Part shown: in pieces, positions 19,048 to 29,354 of the stretch
Position numbering within the stretch: the stretch's first letter is position 1
Layout: each line of letters opens with the position of its first letter
Translations under genes and position numbers: made by a program
The notes under the pieces: generated by a model
Databases searched by the model: none
What the model was told of the DNA's origin: nothing
The model's input: only the letters and a program-made list of their open reading frames with translations
Origin: Ichthyophis bannanicus
Taxonomy: Eukaryota > Chordata > Amphibia > Gymnophiona > Ichthyophiidae
Length of the DNA stretch: 64,000 nucleotides
Direction: 5' to 3'
Assembly: GCA_033557465.1 (NCBI GenBank)
Contig: CM066037.1
Span: forward strand, 517,692,686-517,756,685

Positions 19048-20927
19048 GTCCCTGCCCCTTGGCTTGCTGACCCTGTTGGGGAGCTGTGGAGGCCTAGTAT
19101 TGAGGGTAAGATTTGTAGGCAGAGGACTTCCTCGGGTAAAAAGGACGTTTTCCCCGAGCCCATCTTCTTTTGAGAAGGGGCAGAGGTCTTTCTGGACAGC
19201 CTTGTCCTGGTGAGAGTCTCGGACTCGAGTTCTGCAGCCTTTTCAGCCATGGGCTTGCCAAAGAGGTTCTCACCTCGGCAAGGGACATCGACCAACTTGT
19301 CCTGCACCCATGGCTCGAGGTCCGATGACTGTAGCCAGGCCTGACGGCGTGAACCGATGCCGGCAGCGGCTACTCGGGCCAAAGCCTTGATGCCATCATA
19401 GGCTGCTCGAGATATAAACTTCGAGCACTCCCGGATCCCAGATGACAAGGCTTTGAACCTCTGCAAAGGTTCCTCGGAGAGACCAGCAGAGAATCTGGCA
19501 ATCTCCTTTGCCAGGTCTCGAAGGTATATGCCCATGTACAGCTGGTAAGTCTGGACACGGCAAGCAAGCATAGAGCCCTGGAAGCACTTTCTACCAAGGG
19601 CACCCAGGTTCCAGGCCTCCCGGCCAGGGGGCATTGAGGAGTGCATCTTCTGACTCTTCAGACGATGCATGGCCGATTCCACAACCATGGAGTGGTGCGG
19701 CAGCTGTGCCTTCTGGAACCCAGGGCTCTTGCAGACTCGATAAATGGAATCGACCCACTTGCTAAGAACCAGCATCGAGGTCGGCGCCTCTACACATGCG
19801 GAAGAGCAACCGTCCCAGCATCGGAGGAACCGGTACAGTAAAGGCCTCCTTGGGAGGAGAGTCATACTGCAGGGCCTCGAGCTCCTCAGCTCGAGGCTCC
19901 TCCTCGGGGTCCGTGGGGAAGGCCAAGGCCTTGGCCATGTCCCTCACGAAGTCCGAGAACCGGGTATCCTCCGGGGGGGGGGGGGGGGGGGGTGGGGACC
20001 TTCTCTGAGGTTCAGACTACGGTGAGTCCGAAGGGACGCACTGGGTCCGAAAAGTGTCCGGGGACTCATCATCCTCTGTTTCCCATTTCGACCCCTCCGA
20101 GGAGGAGTCGAGCGGCTCCGGTCAGGCGGGCACCAATGCCATCCGCCCCGACGCCGAGGGTACCGGCGTCGACGACCTCGGTCCCGCACGGGAGATCGAG
20201 GGGGGCCTCGGCCGAGGATCGACTCAAGATCTCATGGACTCGAGGATCAGCTTGGCCTCCGGGGTCAACTTGGACATCGAGGTCCCGGTGGTCGGGGCAG
20301 ATGCACCGGTGAGACCGGCGATCAGTACCCGCTGCTGTTCCATGAAGGCAGCCAAGCTGCTCTCCAAGGCTGTCACAACCTGAGTCCGAGCTCAGGAGAC
20401 CCAGCAGCCTCAGACTCGGGCCCCGACGGCGTTGGGCCCGACGTCGGCTCCCCCGGAGGAGAGTCCACGAGGACTACAGTACTCACGTGACTCGGGGCCT
20501 CCGTCTCTACACGAGGTTGTTTAGCAGGCCTCTCCAACTCCGAAGACCCGGGACGGCAGTCGGGTCTATGCGACCTGGACCTCGAGGAGCCAAGAGTGTC
20601 CGACGCTGCCCTCGCGGGTTTCTTCTTCCTGCGGTGCTCCTGCGAAGGAGACCCCCTCTCAGAGGAGCCACGACGATGCTCGGGGTCGGACTCCTGAGAC
20701 GTCGAGGCCTCTGACGAAGTCCGGGCTCGGCCAGATGCGGAATCAGAGAAGATCCTTTCGCGTTGATGCTGCCGGCTCCTCAATGCCTTGGAGGACATTT
20801 TGCCACACGGGACACAGACCAGCGGGTCATGGTCGGGCCCAAGGCATCGGAGGCAGCAGTCGTGTGTGTCAGTGAGAGACATCAGTTTCTTACACCAATC
20901 ACACTTCTTAAACCCGCTGGCAGCCAT
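19035..20927 (-). pseudogene. DIRS-B gag-like gene
   Basis: The start is set at the ATG at 20927 because the residues that follow match DIRS-A2 and [19 protein letters not shown], then [19 protein letters not shown], a CxxC...HxxCxxCLGxxHxxxxC zinc-finger-like motif. A Ser/Arg/Glu-rich region follows, ending at a stop at 20373. The middle is disrupted by frameshifts and a run of 20 G (19973-19992). The conserved C-terminal part (19865-19035) reads LPHHSMVVESAMHRLKSQKMH, LGRKCFQGSMLACR and IGSRRQAWLQSSDLEPWVQDK. It is presumed to coat element RNA. Not intact. Confidence 0.75.
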
Positions 20928-20943
20928 CGGGGGAAAAAGAGCC

Positions 20944-22074
20944 CCTGGTAGGGTAGGGCTAAATGGCCAATTTTCCCAATGGAGAAAGGTGAATAGTGGT
21001 GTACCCCAGGGATCTGTGCTGGGTCCGCTGCTTTTTGACATATTCATAAATGACCTGGAAAGTGGAATAACGAGTGAGGTTATCAAATTTGCAGATGACA
21101 CAAAACTATTTAAAGTTGTTAAAACCCAAGAGGATTGTGAAAAATTGCAAGAGGATCTTGATAAATTGGAAGACTGGGCATCAAAATGGCAGATGAAATT
21201 TAATGTGGACAAGTGCAAGGTTAGGCATCTAGGGAAGAACAACCCAAACTATGGTTACACGATGCAAGGTTCCACATTAGGAACCACCACCCAGGAAAAA
21301 GATTTAGGCGTCATTGTGGATACCATGTTAAAACCCTCGGCCCAGTGTGCAGCGGTGGCCAAGAGAGCAAATAGAATGCTAGGTATGATAAGGAAAGGAA
21401 TGGAAAATAAAACAAAAGATATTATAATGCCTCTATATCGTTCCATGGTGAGACCGCACCTTGAATATTGTGTGCAATTCTGGTCGCCGTATCTTAAAAA
21501 GGATATAGTGATTTTAGAAAAGGTACAGAGAAGAGCCACCAAAATGGTAAAGGGGATGGAAGGATACTCCTATGAAGAGAGGCTAAAAAGGTTAGGGCTC
21601 TTTAACCTGGAAAAGAGACGGCTGAGGGGAGATATGATAGAAGTCTATAAATTAATGAACGGAGTGGAACGGGTAAACGTAGATCAATTGTTTACCTTAT
21701 CAGAATATAGAAAGACTAGGGGACATGCAATGAAGCTACAGGGTAAACTATTTAAGACTAATAAAAGAAAATATTTTTTCACTCAACGTGTAATCAAACT
21801 CTGGAATTTGTTACCGGAGGATGTAGTAAAGGCTGTTAGTGTAGCTTGGTTTAAAAAAGGTTTGGATAAGTTCCTGGAGGAAAGGTCCATAAACCATTAT
21901 TAAGAAGTGACCGAAGATATCAATGCTTGACTCAGTACAAGCACTGTGGAACTTGTGTCTCTTGGGGAAATTGCTAGGTACATATGACCTAGATTGGCCA
22001 CTGTTGGAAACAAAATACTGGGCTTGATGGACCTTGGTCTGACCCAGTATGGCATATCTTATGTTCTTATGCAA
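20944..22074 (+). mobile_element. CR1 LINE, 5'-truncated, well preserved, inside DIRS-B
   Basis: A 1.1-kb CR1 3' end in plus orientation, opposite to DIRS-B. It starts within the RT palm and includes the complete C-terminus and the 3' UTR to CTTATGTTCTTATG. DIRS-B sequence flanks it on both sides: gag start to the left, gag leader to the right. It is a useful reference for the other CR1 pieces in the window because its frame is uninterrupted. Confidence 0.87.
20950..21903 (+). CDS. CR1 reverse transcriptase, C-terminal half (5'-truncated)
   Basis: An uninterrupted frame of about 317 codons. It begins in the RT with [20 protein letters not shown], then [11 protein letters not shown] (FADD active site), [19 protein letters not shown] and LGVIVD. 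It then runs through the CR1 C-terminal blocks [50 protein letters not shown] and [13 protein letters not shown], ending at TAA. The frame has no own start; it opens by chance upstream into DIRS-B sequence. It is a truncated, non-autonomous copy with no internal damage that I can see. Confidence 0.85.
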   Translation, partial: RVGLNGQFSQWRKVNSGVPQGSVLGPLLFDIFINDLESGITSEVIKFADDTKLFKVVKTQEDCEKLQEDLDKLEDWASKWQMKFNVDKCKVRHLGKNNPNYGYTMQGSTLGTTTQEKDLGVIVDTMLKPSAQCAAVAKRANRMLGMIRKGMENKTKDIIMPLYRSMVRPHLEYCVQFWSPYLKKDIVILEKVQRRATKMVKGMEGYSYEERLKRLGLFNLEKRRLRGDMIEVYKLMNGVERVNVDQLFTLSEYRKTRGHAMKLQGKLFKTNKRKYFFTQRVIKLWNLLPEDVVKAVSVAWFKKGLDKFLEERSINHY

Positions 22075-22462
22075 GGTCAAAAGACTGGGCTGCCAAGGAA
22101 AAATGAAAAAATGGCGCGAACGCTAGTCTCTAAGGACAAAATCCGAAAAATGAAGTCCGGGCTCGATACCGGTGTACTGGGCCCAGGCGGGAAAGGGAAC
22201 TGGCGTCGAACCGAATAATTACACGGATCCACACCGAAAAAAATCAACTTTTTCACGGGTGACTACGATACACGTCCGTTGGGCTCCGCGGAAAAATGAA
22301 GACTGAGCAAGATGGCACCCTTGGGCAGGAAGGGGACCGCGCATGAGCGCTGCATTCCCAAAGGCTTTCTTTGAAAGCTGGGGAAATGCTCTGCATGGGG
22401 GCTCCGTCGGCGTCGACGTCACCTATATGTGAGGACTGACTTCCTGCTTGGTCCTGGAGAAA

Positions 22463-23819
22463 GCACAAAACATCCAGGTGTAAGGCTAGTGACGTACCAG
22501 CCATCAGACCTCTGAAACAGGTCAAAGCTGCCACCTGAACCTTCAGGGAGCTAAAAGAGAGGCCCTTTTCCAAATCTTCCTGAAGAAAGGACAGCAGGGA
22601 CAGCCCCTTGGCCACTTCAGGGACCAGCTGCGGTGTGTCACACCTCTGCACAAAAAGGCATCAAACCCACACATATGCCAAGTTGGTCGACCTCCTCTGG
22701 GCTCCTAACAGAGTGGAAACCACTGCTAGAGAGTAGTCCTTACACACTAGCAGTCTCCTTTCAAGAGCCAAGCCACCTCCTGCCCTAAGGAAAGCAAGGC
22801 TGGACTAACTGCATCCTCCGGCTGGGAGGGGGAAGCAAGTTCTCCAGAGATGACTCAGAAGCTGCCATGTAAGAAGAGCAGAGTCCAGAAGCCAGAGATG
22901 AACTGCCTCGCTTACCACAGGCCAAACAACATTTCCTGGAAGAATAAAGAGAGTTAAGGAATGTATCACAATAGCAGGCAATAAGGCTGCAGCGGCCCGA
23001 AAAGCACGCGTTAACAGCACTCACGCAACAAGACGCCTTACGTGCGCTTGGGTAGGTACACATGCACAGACAGTGCAACCATTAGGCGCACAAGAGTAAA
23101 AGACAATACTAAAAAGTGTGCAGAAAATGGCAGGAAACCCCCACACCATGCCAAAGGTCGCCAGCAGTCCACTTCAAACTGCACCCCAGATGGACGGAAT
23201 CGGGAGCCCTCAACAAGGGCAATGACTACGCCAAGCCTTGGTACTCATCCCCTGAGAGCCCCAGGCAGCTCTACTCTCTTGAAACAGTTTCTCTGTTTTT
23301 TAGGCACTGCGTTTAAGGTGGCTGGCAGGCAGATTCCTCTGAGAGCCTTCTGCAATCTTCGGGAGAGAGTAGGGGGGACAGAGGAGGAGGGAGGGTGCGT
23401 TGAGTTTGTGTGAGACTGCTGAACTTCCAATTTTCTGGCTGCTCAACAGCACCTTAACAGGATAAGAATATGGAGCTTAAACAGTTTTCCCTCCTATGGC
23501 TACAGAAAAGACTGCAGTCTAGTGGGGTCTCCCATGTTGTGCTTAAGAGAGTCACCCTCAAGGTAGTCATTCACAAGCGTTTAAATCAATCTTTTCCTCG
23601 CAGTTATTCAGATTTTCTTCAGTGTAGAAAATCCATCCACCATCTGCTGGAGACAAAGAAATACTGAAGAGTCCTCTAATGGCTGCAGCGATTAGTCATG
23701 GCAGTAATGTCATTGAAATCTGGGCACTTCATTGGTTCTTTGTCTCCACCAACCTGCTGGTTGGGGGAACACATCCCACTTGTCTGGACTGGTCTAGCAG
23801 GATGATATGTGCTTTACTC
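22463..23819 (-). pseudogene. DIRS-C1 right part: recombinase N-terminal remnant fused to 5' leader
   Basis: Bases 22463-22770 match DIRS-C2 37065-37360 (recombinase N-terminal region). From about 22771 the sequence instead matches DIRS-C2 42190-43250 (start of gag and the leader). The intervening RT, RNase H and gag body is absent. The segment ends in the right terminal repeat (about 23640-23819). No coding frame is meaningful. Confidence 0.65.
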
Positions 23820-24319
23820 AATGAAATGGACTATTTGAAAACTGCCTACCCTATGCGGGTAAAAGTATACATACTTTTCTCTGCATTCAGCAGAGATGCT
23901 TCTGGGGGCAGGTTAGCAAGCATGTTTTGGTACACACAGAAAGAGGAGGTGCAAGTGTTAATGGGTATTCTTTCCCTAAGCAATTTTTCAAGTACAAGTA
24001 TGCACATATTTTTGCTTTTTAAATAAAAAAAAAATCCTGACTGATTTTGCAGCTATGCGAGAAGTATAAATATTGTTATCTTCAAATATTACATACTGTG
24101 ACTATTCAATTACACCTACTTGCACAGAAATCTCTCGCAAGTCACTTCTGTAACTATTTTCCCTATGTCCTATTACTCCCAAAGGGACATAGGGAAAATA
24201 GTTTCCCCTTCCATTGTGTGTCCGTTACAGAAAGTGATGGAAAATGCTTTCTGCTGATGTCTATTTCCATCCGTGTACTTTTTCAATTTATAAGTGCAAA
24301 TTTTCACTATCAGGAAAAC
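23820..24319. other. Unannotated spacer with a perfect 19-bp hairpin
   Basis: AT-rich sequence with no coding frame that I trust. Bases 24152-24170 and 24185-24203 are perfect inverted copies (AACTATTTTCCCTATGTCC) separated by 14 bases. TTCTGTAAC and GTTACAGAA flank it further out. It could be the relic of a small inverted-repeat element. Confidence 0.5.
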
Positions 24320-24321
24320 TA

Positions 24322-25905
24322 CACATTGCCTTGTGAAAGTATTCATTCCCTTGGTTTTTGTCCTATTTTGTCGCATTACATACAGCCTGGAATGAAAATG
24401 TAGATTCATTTGGATGTTAGGTAATGGACCTAACAATATAGTCCAAATTGGTGAAATGAAATGACACTAAAATAGCTTGTGTATATATAAAAAAAAAACC
24501 AAGTAAAAACTGAAAAGTTGTAAGTGCATATGTATTCATCCCTTTGCCATGAAACCCCAAAATAAGCTGTGGTCCAACCAATTAACCTCAGAAGTCACAT
24601 AATTAGTTGATTAGGGTCCACCTGTGTGCAATCAGTGTCACATGATCTGTCACAAGATGCCTTTATAAATTATACCTGTCCTGAAAGGGCCCTGACTCTG
24701 CAACACCACTAAGCAAGCAACATGAAGACCAAGGAGCACTCCAAACAGGTAAGAGACAAAGTTGTGGAGAAGTATAGATCAGGGTTGCGTTATAAAAAAA
24801 AATATCCCAAATTCTGAATATCCCATGGAGCACAATTATATCCATTATTAAAAAAAATAGAAAGAATATGGCACCACTACAAACCTGACAAGAGAAGGCC
24901 GCCCACAAATCCCACAGACCGGGCAAGGAGGGCATTAATCAGAGATGCTACAAAGACAACAAGGATAACACTGAAGGAGCTGCAAAGGTCCACAGCGGAG
25001 ATGGGAGTATCTGTCATAGGACCTCTTTGAGCCATACACTCCACAGAGTGGGGCTTTATGGAAGAGTGGCCAGAAAAAAAGCCATTGTTTAAAGAAAGAA
25101 ATAAGAAAACATGTTTGGAGTTTGCACAACAGCATGTGGTGGACCCCCAAGAAGGTTCTCTGATCAGATGAGACGAAAATTGAACTTTTTGGCCATCATG
25201 GGAAACGCCATGTATGGCGCAAACCCAGCGCTTTCCACAGTGAAACATGGTGGTGGCAGCATCACGCTGTGGGGAAGCTTTTCATTGGTAGGGACAGGAA
25301 AACTGGTCAGGACTGAAGGAATGATGGATGGCACTAAATACAGGGCAATGACCTGTTTCAGTCTGCCAGGGATTCGAGACTGGGACGAAAGTTCACTTTC
25401 TAGCAGGGCAATGGACCCTAAACATATCGCTAAAGCTAGTTTACAGGGAAACATTTAAATGTCTTGGAATGGCCTAGTCAAAGCCCAGACCTCAATCCAA
25501 TTGTGAATCTGTGGCATTACTTGAAGATTGTTGTACACCAATGCAACCCACCTAACTTGAAGGAGTTGGAGCAGTTTTGCCTTAAGGAATGGGTGAAAAT
25601 CCCAGTGGCTAGATCTGCTAAGTTAATAGAGACATACCCCAAGAGACTTGCAGCTGTAATTGCAACAAAAGGTGGCTCTAGAACGTATTGACTTTGGGGG
25701 GTGAATGCATATGCACACTCCTGCTTTCAGTTTTTTTTGTCTTAATTATTGTTTGTGTCACAATAAAGGATATTCTGCACTTCAAAGTCATAGGCATGTT
25801 ATGTATATCACATGGTGCTAACCCCCAAAAATCCATTTTAATTCCAGGTTGTAATGCAACAAAACAGGACAAACACAAGGGGATGAATACTTTTGCAATG
25901 CACTG
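24322..25905 (+). mobile_element. Tc1-family DNA transposon, full-length but dead
   Basis: A 1.58-kb element flanked by TA on both sides (24320-24321 and 25906-25907), the target duplication of Tc1/mariner elements. The terminal inverted repeats are about 80-90 bp long. The left end reads CACATTGCCTTGTGAAAGTA, and the right end, inverted, reads CAGTGCATTGCAAAAGTATT, followed by shared TTGTCCTATTTTGT-like blocks. Internal sequence carries a decayed transposase in plus orientation. The length equals the usual 1.6 kb of vertebrate Tc1 elements. Confidence 0.9.
24723..25690 (+). pseudogene. Tc1-like transposase pseudogene
   Basis: From the ATG at 24723 the plus strand reads MKTKEHSKQVRDKVVEKY (paired-like helix-turn-helix), then KKIERIWHHYKPDKRRPPTN. 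It continues with RARRALIRDATKTTRITLKEL and, after stops and frameshifts, FAQQHVVDPQE and blocks matching the DDE catalytic region (NMVVAASRCGE, then KPRPQSN in place of SPDLNPIE). About ten stops or shifts are visible. It once cut and pasted the element by recognising the terminal repeats; now inert. Confidence 0.85.
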
Positions 25906-25907
25906 TA

Positions 25908-27232
25908 AGTTACATGGCATCAGAAAAATAGACACTTATGCGACTATATCAGGTGCAGCAAGATGGCAGCCATTCCTGCATCAAAGTCCAAGTAAGCACC
26001 TATGTTTCCTATGCTGTATAAGCTTATGTGTGTATACTTCCCCTTTAGATTTTGAATATCTTTTTTATATATTCTATTTGTATTTTTATGGTTTCTTGAA
26101 CTGCCTCGAGAGGTCTTGGGTCAGGTCTGGCAGTACAGAAATAAAAAACTGACCAGTAATCCAAGTTGAAAAAAGCAACCAATCAGAAATAGGCAAGGGG
26201 ACATACACACAAGTCATTTCTTTAACAGTCACTGCCTCCTCAGCTCATACATCTATATACAAACAGCTTCTATTTCATAATATGAACACATTCACACAAA
26301 TGACAGAATTCTGGTCACAAACACATGCTTGCTAATTCAAGCGCTCTCTCAAATATGAGCACAGACTCATAAGAGCTCTCTCATACATGGTCCCCTGCGA
26401 AATCTCACTCTTATTCCATACACAAATACCTACCCATTTCTCACTGACACACAAAATATTTTACACTCAGTGTAGTGTGCCTTTGGAGTGCACCTATTCT
26501 ATCTTGCTGCTACTATAACTTTTACAGAAGGTTAAAGGGTTTGCCAGCTAGATTGCTTCATACCCAAGCTATTGTAAAATGAATACTTACATTACCTGAA
26601 ATTCACAAGTGGCACACCTGCTTGAACTGAATTCTAACAAAAAGTAACTTGAAACTAATGTGTGGAGCATAACAAGAACGGTGACTTGAAACCACAGAGA
26701 CTCTCTTGGTGTTGTGGGTAATAAGCCTGAAAATAACAATATATTGTGACCATCAGTCCACAACATTCATATCAGCCTTACATATTATTTTGACCTTACA
26801 TTTGAAGGGTTTTACTTTCTACATCTAGTGAACAGAAAAACAGTCATTTTTGAAGATGGGTCTAACAGATCCTTAAACTGTTTAAAGAGGAAGCTCCTTT
26901 ACCCTCTTAATAGTTTAAAATCGTGTTAATGAACACTTATATTTCCTCATTCTTGATAGACATCTTGATAAGCCATTGAGTACTGGAATTCTGAATGGAA
27001 CCTTAGAAAATCTAAAGGCAGAAAAACAGAAGGCATCTACTCTGTTCATTTAAAAAAATAAAGAGAAGAAAAATAGGGTTTCTGGAAAGTGTTCAGTTAG
27101 CCACACCTAAATGAAGAAATACAACACATCTTGTTTTGATCAATGGTGAGAACTAGAGGGGAGAAAGTCTTCATGTTACACAACGGACAATTTAATGAAG
27201 CGTTCTCTGGACAACAATAACATAACACTTAC
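25908..27232. other. ZDHHC17 intron sequence without recognisable features
   Basis: AT-rich intronic DNA following (on the gene's strand) the exon at 27233-27375. I searched both strands for the next ZDHHC17 exon and for LINE, SINE and DIRS blocks and found nothing I can support. Confidence 0.5.
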
Positions 27233-27375
27233 TTTGAAAGAAATTGTACCATGGCCCAAACACCACCATACAACAATCCTTTGATGAGCCAAGAATCTAT
27301 GTCAAGGTTTGCTATAAACCCAACTAGCCAAATCACTAGGAAAGGAGTTCCAAGCATCACCTTCTGACGAAACTC
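27233..27375 (-). CDS. ZDHHC17: ZDHHC17 exon: end of ankyrin region to first two membrane segments
   Basis: A 143-nt exon. On the minus strand it is preceded by TTTTTCAG and followed by GTAAGTG. It encodes EFRQKVMLGTPFLVIWLVGF and then IANLDIDSWLIKGLLYGGVW followed by AMVQFLS and two bases of the next codon. The two hydrophobic stretches (FLVIWLVGFIA and GLLYGGVWAMVQFL) are the first membrane segments after the ankyrin domain of this Golgi/vesicle palmitoyltransferase. The reading phase joins cleanly to the exon at 50432-50557 (phase 0). Residues are nearly identical to what I know of vertebrate ZDHHC17 (ZDHHC13 would differ more). The following exons, including the DHHC domain, are beyond the left edge. 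Confidence 0.95.
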
Positions 27376-27719
27376 CTGAAAAATGAAAACATTTTAGTAT
27401 ACAAACAAAATATTAGAAAGAAAATCTCTATCCTCTTCATCCCCATCCCCTTAGGCAAACCAAGAGCTGCAATATCCTTGCCTTCCAAGACAAGGAGCAT
27501 CTTCAGAAATAAATTACTAAATTAAACAGCGTGCATTCCTATCTAAGCAGGTAGAAGAAAGCACTACCTGTTCTTTTAAGAGTCCTCTGGTATCCAAAGT
27601 TTGAATAAAAATGAAATCTCATCTGATAGTGTGTGCATGTGTAACTACTCAGACTTCCACCTACCACCTGAGGAGTTTACTGGATAACATCTTTGTTTCA
27701 CTCTGTTAATGCAGAGAAA
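27376..27719. other. Intron sequence, nothing recognised
   Basis: Sequence between the exon acceptor and the left end of DIRS-A2. A polypyrimidine tract precedes the acceptor on the gene's strand. Nothing else is recognisable. Confidence 0.5.
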
Positions 27720-28095
27720 GCATAGGTACTCACCTGTAACAGGTGATCTCCGGGAACAGCAGGAATTTAGTCCTCACATATGGGTATCATTGGTACCAAC
27801 GGAGCCTGCGCGGGAATGCTCCCCAGCGTCCAATTAGAAAGCTTTTGGGAGGATCCCACAGCGCCTGCGTGCTGCCTTCCCGCCTTTCCCAACTGCCTCT
27901 CTCCAGTTGAGTTTTAAAGCTGAGACAAAGACAGAGAGAGAGGGAAAGGAAAGAGATAGAGAGATACAACTCCTAGGGGAGGTGGGTGGGTTGTGAGGAC
28001 TAAATTCCTGCTGTTCCCAGAGATCAGCTGTTACAGGTGTGTAACTAGGCTATCTCCAGGAACAAGCAGGGATGTAGTCATCACATATGGGGACT
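27720..28095. repeat. DIRS-A2 left terminal repeat and internal complementary region
   Basis: Bases 27720-27780 are an inverted copy of 27992-28050. This is followed at 28051-28095 by an inverted copy of the right end (TATCTCCAGGAACAAGCAGG). The minus strand of the terminus carries CAG then GTGAGT; the internal copy has decayed to GTGTGT. Confidence 0.8.
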
Positions 28096-28380
28096 CCCTA
28101 GCTTTAGGTGCCAGGGAGAGACCCCAGAAGTTGTGTGTCCCTGAACAGGGCTCCACTTCCCCCCATGGATCTCTGGCATCCTACCAGGGATGGTGGGTAG
28201 GAGTTGATTAGGTATGGAACAGGTGTTGGAGAACAGCCTGACCAAACAAGGCATCCTGGCGGGAGTCCTTGTCCAAGCAGTAATGGGCTGTGAAGGTATG
28301 AACCGAGGCCCAAGTGGCTGCTCGACAGATGTCGTCAATAGACACAGAGTGCAGATGAGCCATTGAGGCTGCCATGGCTC

Positions 28381-29340
28381 TCAATTGTGAGCTGTGACAT
28401 GGCCCTCCAGTGAAAGGTTCTTACTCTGATAGGAAAAGGAAATACACTGAGCAATCCAGTTAGAGAGTGTTCTCTTGGAGACTGGAAGTCCCAAATGAGA
28501 AGGATCAAAAGCAACAAAGAGTTGAGAGGACTTTCTATGTTGCTGTGTTCTTTGTAAGTAAAAGGCTAAAGCTCTTTTACAGTCCAAGGTATGAAGATTC
28601 CTCTCTGCATTTGATGCATGAGGCCTTGGAAAAAACACAGGTAGGTAGACCGCTTGGTTTAGATGAAAAGGCAAAACCACCTTTGGCATAAAGTGTGGAT
28701 GAGTCTTAAGGACTACCTTGTCATGATGGAACCTTGTATAAGGTGGATCAGCTACTAGCGCTTGCAACTCACTAATGCGGCGTGCTGATGTGATTGCAAT
28801 GAGAAAGATAACCTTCCAAGAAAGGAATTTCAAGGAGGTAGTAGCTAAAGGTTCAAAGGGTGGCTTCATGAGCTGCCCAAGAACCAGGCTTAAGTCCAAT
28901 GCCACCGGTGGTGGCCTGATGGGAGGCTTAGTTAGAAGGCCTCTCATAAATCTTGCTATAAGAGGATGAGAGGAAATAGGTTGTCCATTTAGAGGCTTAA
29001 AGGAAGCTGCAATAGCACTCAAATGGACTCTTACTGAGTTAGTCTTAAGTCCTGCATTGGATAAATGAAGGAGATACTCCAGCAATGATTCCAGAGGTAT
29101 TGCAAGGGGGTTAAGACCCTTCTGCGAACACCATATGGTAAACCTTTTCCACTTAAAAGCATAAGAGCGTCTTGTGGAAGGTTTCCTGGAAGCAAAAAGA
29201 ATATCTTTTACTTGCTGAGGAAGATTAAGATCTTGGAGATCTAGGCCTTCAGCAACCAAGCCCTGAGATGCAGAGATTGGGGATTGGGATGCCATAACAT
29301 TCGGTCCTCCTGAGATAGGAGATCTGGAGCAGACCCTAAC
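28381..29340 (-). pseudogene. DIRS-A2 tyrosine recombinase
   Basis: The recombinase core occupies the last 300 or so codons of a long minus frame that opens at 30789. It begins QVKDILFASRKPSTRRSYAF, a core-binding-type entry block. It passes through LLEYLLHLSNAGLKTNSVRV, then KVIFLIAITSARRISELQAL (first catalytic Arg), KTHPHFMPKVVLPFHLNQ and SLEGHVTAHN, then stops at 28381. The His of the HxxR box is in this frame, but the Arg and the downstream block ICRAATWASVHTFTAHYCL (Tyr) are in another, so one indel lies inside the catalytic box. The upstream part of the same frame overlaps RNase H. Confidence 0.85.
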
Positions 29341-29354
29341 TCCAGGGAGGGAGC

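Larger units (their letters stand above)
15568..22462 (-). mobile_element. DIRS-B, split by a CR1
   Basis: A DIRS element of a family related to A: the ends share CTGTAACAGGTG, CATATGGGTGCCGACGGAGC and AAAGAAAG-type blocks. It runs on the minus strand. Its left end is at 15568 (after GAAGAAA) and its right end at 22462 (CCTGGAGAAA). The flanks on both sides are DIRS-C sequence, which fixes the ends. The gene order on the minus strand is gag-like (20927-19035), RT (about 19047-18000), RNase H (17999-17088) and YR (17009-16053). A CR1 sits in the gag leader at 20944-22074. Frameshifts are present, but all catalytic motifs are readable. It is less decayed than DIRS-A. Confidence 0.87.
14379..23819 (-). 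mobile_element. DIRS-C1, internally deleted DIRS element split by DIRS-B
   Basis: A second DIRS family, minus orientation. The left terminal repeat begins AAAGGTGACATTTTACTTACC (14379) and the right end reads TCTAGCAGGATGATATG (23819). The two ends are inverted repeats sharing GACAAGTGGG and TTGGTGGAGACAAAGAA-like blocks. An internal complementary region is at about 14765-14850. The recombinase C-terminus is at 14867-15232. DIRS-B interrupts at 15567/22463. Comparison with DIRS-C2 shows that RT, RNase H and most of gag are missing: sequence equivalent to C2 position 37360 joins sequence equivalent to C2 position 42190 at about 22770. It is therefore a deletion derivative that keeps both termini and the recombinase. 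Confidence 0.82.

Noticed and set aside
17197..20312. Several plus-strand frames across DIRS-B
   Set aside because: All are antisense shadows of GC-rich DIRS gag, RT and RNase H coding sequence.
20928..21242. N-terminal extension of the DIRS-B gag frame upstream of 20927
   Set aside because: These codons are the antisense of the inserted CR1; the homologous start in two related elements is at the equivalent of 20927.
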